Assembly: GCA_016839915.1 (NCBI GenBank)
Contig: JAEOTH010000046.1
Span: forward strand, 1-44,515
DNA length: 44,515 bases
Source of the DNA: Promethearchaeota archaeon
GTDB lineage: Archaea > Asgardarchaeota > Lokiarchaeia > Sigyniarchaeales > SOKP01
Direction of reading: 5' to 3'
In this document: one piece after another, positions 38,712-44,515 of the stretch
How positions within the stretch are numbered: the first letter of the stretch is position 1
Layout: every line of letters starts with the position of its first letter
Program-made: the position numbers and the translations under genes
Notes under the pieces: model-generated
The model's input: only the letters and a program-made list of their open reading frames with translations
Told to the model about the DNA's origin: nothing
The model's database searches: none

Positions 38712-40847
38712 TTAATTGAATAAATGTTCCCGTTTGCGAGACTCCCACTCCGCTCTTTTACCTGGATTATATCTATCTACTTCACTATAATATCCTGTAA
38801 CTCTTGAATATACCTTAACTTGTCCAGAATGGCACTGTGGGCAACTAAATTGAGAACCTTGGAACATTTTCCGACAAGAAGGGCAATAAATAAAATCGAT
38901 TGTATAAGCAAAATAAGCGGTGTTTGTATTAAGGCAAATATTCTTTGTAAGTTCCCATAAACCATTGATATCTGGTTTTTGCTCTCCAAGCCAAATATGA
39001 GTAATAACACCACCATTAACAATCGGATGAAAATCACCCTGTTTCTGAATTCGAATTGATAATGGAATTTCAGCATCGTATCTAAAATGTCCAGAATTAG
39101 TATAATAAGCAGATTTACCAGATGATTGAGTAATTGCTTTTTTAGGGAAATGTTTTAAATCCAATCTAGCAAAGCGTCCAGAGCTAGATTCTGCGGGCTG
39201 TTCCCATAGAGAGTAATACTTCCTATCTCTTTCTGTCATTGTATTACACTTTGCAACCATATAATTTAGAATTTTCTTTCCTAACTCATATGCCGAATTA
39301 TTCTCATGTAATTCATATCCAGTGAGAGATTTCACAGCTTCGTTTAACCCAGTAAATCCTATAGAGAGGTTTTGATCTTTTATGTTAAAAATAGCTATAT
39401 CGTTAATTTTTCCACTACATAGGGGTAAGTGTCCAGTTCTTAGTCTTTTTTCCATTAAATTCCATTTCTTACGAAGAATTCTAGCCGAAAGTTCCATTTT
39501 ATTATCTAAAATCGTGAAGTAATCATCCTCATTCGAGGAAACATATGAATATCGAGGAAGATTTAAACTAACACTTTGTAATGAGCCAATCGTAACATAA
39601 TTCTCCCATACATTTGTATTTTTTCTCTTTTCAGGATCAAGAATACATTGCTCAATGATCTGATCTCCACTCAAAAATTTCCTACAACATTGGCTATGAA
39701 TTTCATCTGGCATCCAATCTGGACACATATTAAGGAAATAAGGGGTCCCCATTGTTGCAACTTCCTCCATTACTTTTAAGTAAGATGGTTCAAATTCTTT
39801 TAACCATTCTTTTTTAATTTTAATTTCATGTTTCGGAAAAGCAAAAAGTTTTCCATTATGATCACCTTGAATGTAAACATCCGTTAAAGCATCAAATAGT
39901 TTCAGGCATTCATCTTTGTAATCACCATACATACCTATTATTTTTCCATGGGGGCTAACAGCTGGGATATTTAACAAGCCATCAGGTACAGTAGGAGTAC
40001 ATGAGATTGATGTAAAAGGTACTTGTCCACCTCTCGCGGCAAATATTTGGTTAGTTTCAAAAATTAAGCATTGCATTGACTGCTCAATTTCTCTAGCAGA
40101 CACACCTCGTGCATATGGGGCTAAAAATGTAGTTATATAATCATATCCTTGGCCTCCACTGAATTCACCCTGAATAATCCCAAGCCATTTAGCAAGATGT
40201 GTTACAGCAACACGTAAACTTCCTGCAGGTCCTGATTTGCTACAATGTGCCCAACTATCTACTGGAGGTAATCCATGCTCTAAAATCATACGTGGATCCC
40301 ATTCCTGACAGAAAGGCCTTAAATCGAAATATCTCAACATATGAATATGAATATCACCATATAAGTGTGCATGTGCTTCTTCAGAATCTAAAATTCTCAA
40401 TAATGCATATTCATCTGATATTCTATTTGCTGCCCAATGATGAATACTTTCAGGGTTCATATCTTGATTAGCATTTTCATTTATGCCATGTTCTAATATA
40501 GCCTCATAATCCATTAATGGCATTCCTATTCTCGTATATAATTTACGTTCATCTTCAAAATGCTGTTCTGATAGAATTGAACACACAATTTCTCGTATAT
40601 GAGGGCCAGAGAGAAATCGTATCCCAGAAGAAATGATTCTCCTTACTACTAATTCAGTAATCTTATCCGCAGCATTTTGATCCAAGCCTGTCTCATTTAT
40701 AAGACTTTGTTCAATTTTTACTGGATCGAACGGGACCACATCACCCTCAGTTCGGAAAACTCGAGGCAATAATTTATTTAAATATTTCCGGCTTATTTTT
40801 TCAGCATCTTTATCTTTTAATGGTTTTGAATCTGATACCAAGACCAA
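38712..40847 (-). CDS. nrdD: Anaerobic ribonucleoside-triphosphate reductase with N-terminal ATP-cone
   Basis: ATP-cone RVFRTEGDVVPFDPVKIEQSLINETG; QGDHNGKLFAFPKHE; CPSCRKMFQGSQFSCPQCHSGQVKVYSRVTGYYSEVDRYNPGKRAEWESRKRE (zinc site and glycyl radical region). Confidence 0.93.
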   Translation of the reverse strand: MVLVSDSKPLKDKDAEKISRKYLNKLLPRVFRTEGDVVPFDPVKIEQSLINETGLDQNAADKITELVVRRIISSGIRFLSGPHIREIVCSILSEQHFEDERKLYTRIGMPLMDYEAILEHGINENANQDMNPESIHHWAANRISDEYALLRILDSEEAHAHLYGDIHIHMLRYFDLRPFCQEWDPRMILEHGLPPVDSWAHCSKSGPAGSLRVAVTHLAKWLGIIQGEFSGGQGYDYITTFLAPYARGVSAREIEQSMQCLIFETNQIFAARGGQVPFTSISCTPTVPDGLLNIPAVSPHGKIIGMYGDYKDECLKLFDALTDVYIQGDHNGKLFAFPKHEIKIKKEWLKEFEPSYLKVMEEVATMGTPYFLNMCPDWMPDEIHSQCCRKFLSGDQIIEQCILDPEKRKNTNVWENYVTIGSLQSVSLNLPRYSYVSSNEDDYFTILDNKMELSARILRKKWNLMEKRLRTGHLPLCSGKINDIAIFNIKDQNLSIGFTGLNEAVKSLTGYELHENNSAYELGKKILNYMVAKCNTMTERDRKYYSLWEQPAESSSGRFARLDLKHFPKKAITQSSGKSAYYTNSGHFRYDAEIPLSIRIQKQGDFHPIVNGGVITHIWLGEQKPDINGLWELTKNICLNTNTAYFAYTIDFIYCPSCRKMFQGSQFSCPQCHSGQVKVYSRVTGYYSEVDRYNPGKRAEWESRKREHLFN

Positions 40848-41271
40848 AGGTTATCATCCTCTATTTTAAGTTTTACATAATCTATTATAATATAGTGGAA
40901 TAATACGCTATTTTTAATTATAAAATTTTGTCGGTAATATGAACGGAATTAAGAGAATTATTAATTCTTTATTATCGTTAATATTTTACCTCTTTTGATA
41001 TAAAAATTTATTTGTTTTTCCAATTTAAACTTATTTTATTAACTCTTTATTTGATTTTTTAAAATCTTTCTATTAAAATTACGAGAAAATTCATAATCGT
41101 TTGGAGGCTTATCAATTTCTAATTTATTCATGCTTTAATTACAACTGATATAAAATTTTGTCGAAGACATTCTCAAGTTTTACCAGTTTTAACAATAAAA
41201 ACTTTATAAGAATTAAAAATAAGTATATTTAAAGAAAAAATATATACAAAAATTATAAATACACATTTATC

Positions 41272-41601
41272 ATGAGAAAAAATCCTATAAATAAGCAAAA
41301 TGTTCAACCAATCAAGGCATTAGAAGGTATTTTTCGAAAGACCTTGCTTTATAATGATGCATTGATGCTTTGTCATTTTTTTCTTGAAAAAAATTCTGAA
41401 GTCCCTATACACAGTCATAAAGAACATCAGATTGGATATGTCATTAAAGGAAAAATAAAATTCTTAACAGAGAATAGTGAATTTATAGCCACCGAGGGAG
41501 ATAGTTATGTTTTTGATTCTAATGAAAAACATGGTGCTTTTATATTAGAAGAATCAGAAGTTATTGATGTTTTTAATCCATCTAGAGATGATTATAAGTA
41601 A
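41272..41601 (+). CDS. Cupin domain protein
   Basis: VPIHSHKEHQIGYVIKGKIKFLTENSEFIATEGDSYVFDSNEKHGAFI. Confidence 0.85.
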   Translation: MRKNPINKQNVQPIKALEGIFRKTLLYNDALMLCHFFLEKNSEVPIHSHKEHQIGYVIKGKIKFLTENSEFIATEGDSYVFDSNEKHGAFILEESEVIDVFNPSRDDYK

Positions 41602-41640
41602 AATTCTCTCTTTTTTGTACTAGGAGTTAATTGGAATAAT

Positions 41641-41994
41641 TTACCATATATATACGGAAATTGTAAAAATTGCTAGCATGCAGAAGAGAAATTCTCCTAC
41701 TAGCCAATCAAGAAAATACTGTCTTTTTTTGTCTCTATTATTCTTTAATTTTGTGGCTAAACCAAAACTAATTGCTGAGTTTGTACCGGTAAAAATGATA
41801 ACAGCAAATGTCCAAGATTCGAGTTCAAAATTGAAAATTTCTAAGATAGTATCTAATAACAACCATGCACCGAAAAATCCTACAAGCCCTAATAAAAATA
41901 GCCAGCCTGAAAACTGGATGATTTTTTCAAATTTGATATCTAATACTGAAATTGCAGAAGGACTAACAATTCGTTTTTTCTTTATTTTCGACAT
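41641..41994 (-). CDS. Small membrane protein
   Basis: Hydrophobic helices (FLLGLVGFFGAWLLLDTIL; WLVGEFLFCMLAIFTISVYIW). Confidence 0.6.
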   Translation of the reverse strand: MSKIKKKRIVSPSAISVLDIKFEKIIQFSGWLFLLGLVGFFGAWLLLDTILEIFNFELESWTFAVIIFTGTNSAISFGLATKLKNNRDKKRQYFLDWLVGEFLFCMLAIFTISVYIW

Positions 41995-42071
41995 AAAAAA
42001 TTAAAGTGCATGCTTTTTGATTATTAAAAATTTTATAATTCTTAATCTTTATCATTTCATTATTTTACACA

Positions 42072-42551
42072 CTAAGGTTGATTTTTAAAATATAAAATTG
42101 CTTTAGCAATATCTCCATTGCAATCTTTTAGAACAGATTCTGCTTCTTTTTTATCTACATTCGCTTGAGTGGCAACTAACATGATATCATTTTCTGTTAT
42201 TGTTGGTTTTATCTCAAATTCTTCTAATGGTTTGATTTCTTCATAAGGCTTCTCACTTTCAAATGCAAAACTCTCAGGAGAAACTTCTTCTCCTTGACCA
42301 ATTACTTGATATATTTCTTGACCTGCTTGTTTCATCAAAAAAACTTCGGGTTGATCTATTACTAACGTTTTCTCAGCCCCTTCTATGATTACTCTTGTGG
42401 CATCAACTTGCTCCATATCAATACCTTGCTGAGCCATTCTTCTCCTCATCTGTCTTGACCCAGCCTGTTGTCCCTCTCGCTTTACGGCTGGTTGGGGTCG
42501 TTTAGGTTTACTTTTTGCTTTGTCTTGCATCTCTTTAGGCAATTTTACCAT
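42072..42551 (-). CDS. nac: Nascent polypeptide-associated complex protein (NAC plus UBA)
   Basis: QMRRRMAQQGIDMEQVDATRVIIEGAEKTLVIDQPEVFLMKQAGQEIYQVIG; C-terminal UBA-like DIMLVATQANVDKKEAESVLKDCNGDIAKAILYFKN. Confidence 0.92.
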   Translation of the reverse strand: MVKLPKEMQDKAKSKPKRPQPAVKREGQQAGSRQMRRRMAQQGIDMEQVDATRVIIEGAEKTLVIDQPEVFLMKQAGQEIYQVIGQGEEVSPESFAFESEKPYEEIKPLEEFEIKPTITENDIMLVATQANVDKKEAESVLKDCNGDIAKAILYFKNQP

Positions 42552-42599
42552 TTTTTTCCCTTCAATATCTATATCTTAAATTATATAATAAATCACGAT

Positions 42600-43091
42600 T
42601 TAAAATGTTGATTTATATACTCCTTTTCTTATGTTTACAGCAACTCCTACAGAAAATGATCTTATATAGGGACCTGGAACTTTAAGTTTACCAATACCTA
42701 ATAATTCATCATCTTGATTTACCACAATCACTTCGTCTAAGGGTCTCAAATCATCATCAATACCAACAACATGTTTGCAAAAAACATTTCTTCCTTTTTT
42801 TATGAATTCTGAAATATCATTCAATACAACAACCCTTAATTTTGGAGAAATAGATTTCTTAATTATTTTTTCAGCTGAAAAAAGAGTAAGTGTAAAAAAA
42901 CCATTTGTTGGTCTTAATATAAGTAATAAATTATCTTTATAATAGATATATCTGATTTTATTTGTATTGGGGGATCGTTCAAAATGAATATGATCCATAT
43001 CGTCAAAAAGAATATCTGTAATCGGTGGCCCAAATTGATAATCGGAGATTCCCTTAATCTTTCTTAATCCTATTAAAAAGTTTGTGTCCAT
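42600..43091 (-). CDS. PUA domain-containing protein
   Basis: RVVVLNDISEFIKKGRNVFCKHVVGIDDDLRPLDEVIVVNQDDELLGIGKLKVPGPYIRSFSVGVAVNIRKG. Confidence 0.85.
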   Translation of the reverse strand: MDTNFLIGLRKIKGISDYQFGPPITDILFDDMDHIHFERSPNTNKIRYIYYKDNLLLILRPTNGFFTLTLFSAEKIIKKSISPKLRVVVLNDISEFIKKGRNVFCKHVVGIDDDLRPLDEVIVVNQDDELLGIGKLKVPGPYIRSFSVGVAVNIRKGVYKSTF

Positions 43092-43147
43092 AGGAATGAA
43101 TAGAAATAATTTATTAAGTTAAAAAAAGCAAGTGAAACATAAATAAA

Positions 43148-44356
43148 TTATGAGTAAAGACGAGATTCCATAAATTGATCTTTAACCTTATTCATTACTT
43201 TATCTACTGCATCATAAAAATCTTTATTGATTATCATCTCAGCATCTTTTCTTATTGCGAACATTCCCGCTTCTGTACATATTGCTTTAATATCAGCTCC
43301 AGTTGCACCTTCCGTGAGATTTACTAATCTTTTGAATTCAATGTTTTCTTCTACAGTTAAGTTTCTTGTATGTATTTTAAATATTGCTTCTCGAGCCACA
43401 TCATCCGGAATGGGAAAATCAATCATACGATCAAATCTACCTGGTCTTAATAATGCAGGATCTAAAATGTCTACTCTATTTGTCGCACCAATAATTTTTA
43501 CATCTCCTCTTTGTTCAAATCCGTCTAATTCGCTAAGTAATTGCATTAAAGTTCTTTGAACTTCTCTATCTCCTGAAGTTGCTATTTTAAGTCTTTGAGA
43601 TCCAATCGCGTCTAATTCATCGATAAATAAGATTGTAGGGGCCTTTTCTTTTGCTAAATTAAATATTTCTCTTACTAAACGTGCACCTTCACCAATAAAT
43701 TTTTGAACTAGTTCAGAACCAATAATTCTTATGAATGTTGCTTCTGTTTCATGAGCAACAGCCTTTGCTAATAATGTTTTTCCAGTACCGGGAGGTCCGA
43801 ATAATAACACTCCTTTAGGAGGCTCTATTCCAATTCTTTTAAATAATTCTGGTTTTTTTAGAGGCAATTCAACAGTTTCTCTAACTTCCTGCATTTGGTC
43901 TTCTAATCCTCCAACATCTACATAGGATATATCAGGAATAGAATCAATTACCTCCATACCTTTTACAAAAGGATCTAATTTGGTAGGCAATACTTCCATA
44001 ATTGCAAAGGTTCTTTGATTTAATGCTACTCTCGTTCCAGGAGGTAATTTTTCGTTTTTCACTTTTCTACTCGTATTCACAACAAAACTCGGTCCTGTCG
44101 AGCTTTTTACAATTGCTCTCCCTTTTTCATCTAAAAAATCTATGATTGTTGCAGATACTAAAGGGGGTTCTCTTAATCTGTCAATTTCATTTCTAAGACT
44201 ATGTAATTCTTGTTCCAACCTCAATCGTTCTGCATCCAGTAATTGTTTTTCGGTTTCTAAGTTTCGGAGTCGTTTCTCTAAATGTCTTGTGTAAGTTATT
44301 AGATATTCTCCATCTTTACTTTCTTCTTTTTTCTTCCTATCTTTAGTCGTTGTCAA
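43148..44356 (-). CDS. pan: Proteasome-activating nucleotidase (AAA+ ATPase)
   Basis: N-terminal coiled coil plus OB region; PPKGVLLFGPPGTGKTLLAKAVAHET; ILFIDELDAIGSQR; LLRPGRFDRMIDFPIPD. Confidence 0.95.
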   Translation of the reverse strand: MTTTKDRKKKEESKDGEYLITYTRHLEKRLRNLETEKQLLDAERLRLEQELHSLRNEIDRLREPPLVSATIIDFLDEKGRAIVKSSTGPSFVVNTSRKVKNEKLPPGTRVALNQRTFAIMEVLPTKLDPFVKGMEVIDSIPDISYVDVGGLEDQMQEVRETVELPLKKPELFKRIGIEPPKGVLLFGPPGTGKTLLAKAVAHETEATFIRIIGSELVQKFIGEGARLVREIFNLAKEKAPTILFIDELDAIGSQRLKIATSGDREVQRTLMQLLSELDGFEQRGDVKIIGATNRVDILDPALLRPGRFDRMIDFPIPDDVAREAIFKIHTRNLTVEENIEFKRLVNLTEGATGADIKAICTEAGMFAIRKDAEMIINKDFYDAVDKVMNKVKDQFMESRLYS

Positions 44357-44515
44357 AAAAAGTATACCCCTTCCTTCTTACTTTCATTTACAATTTTAAG
44401 AAAATACTTTAAAATATTAATAAACTTTTAATCATTTAAATTTAAGGTTACTTCTCTATATTTACTTAAAAATGTCGATTTTTAAAAAGTTTATAGATTA
44501 TAAAATATAATGACC

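Noticed and set aside
38777-39076. 99-aa minus-strand ORF
   Set aside because: Alternative frame inside nrdD.
43227-43559. 110-aa plus-strand ORF
   Set aside because: Antisense to PAN.
1-44515. CRISPR arrays, transposases, tRNA or rRNA genes
   Set aside because: No regularly spaced repeats, transposase-like ORFs or tRNA T-arm/cloverleaf patterns were seen by eye; a tRNAscan/Infernal run would be needed to exclude them formally.

Overview
AT-rich archaeal chromosome segment. The gene content looks like an Asgard (Lokiarchaeia-like) genome: three Ras/Rab-like small GTPases, NAC, PAN, a geranylgeranyl reductase and MfnA. Taxonomy is inferred from gene content only. The window has about 45 protein-coding genes, and I saw no convincing rRNA, tRNA, CRISPR array or transposase. 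Recognisable genes include an LRR solenoid (cut by the left edge), a HEAT-repeat protein, a beta-helix surface protein, a B12-type radical SAM protein preceded by a 66-aa ORF, CapA, an ArsR-like HTH, ACT/GYD/DUF3303-like small proteins, a YbaK-type editing protein, two DUF998-like paralogs, flavodoxin, AAC(3)-like acetyltransferase, HAD, GNAT, PaaI thioesterase, IlvE, PanB, MfnA, MazG-like, NrdD, cupin, NAC, a PUA protein and PAN. The observations most worth checking are: (1) a secreted-protein gene with an in-frame TAG followed by a protein-like in-frame extension; (2) a tandemly duplicated two-gene membrane/secreted cassette with a duplicated promoter palindrome at identical spacing; (3) a Rab-like GTPase fused to a long disordered tail and zinc ribbon, convergent with a double-zinc-ribbon protein; (4) a small Rossmann/TIR/NDT-like protein divergent from an ArsR-like regulator with a dyad between them; (5) a 66-aa ORF coupled to a B12-radical SAM gene; (6) a dispersed intergenic CGAACTTC repeat. 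All family assignments are from reading the translations; no searches were run.
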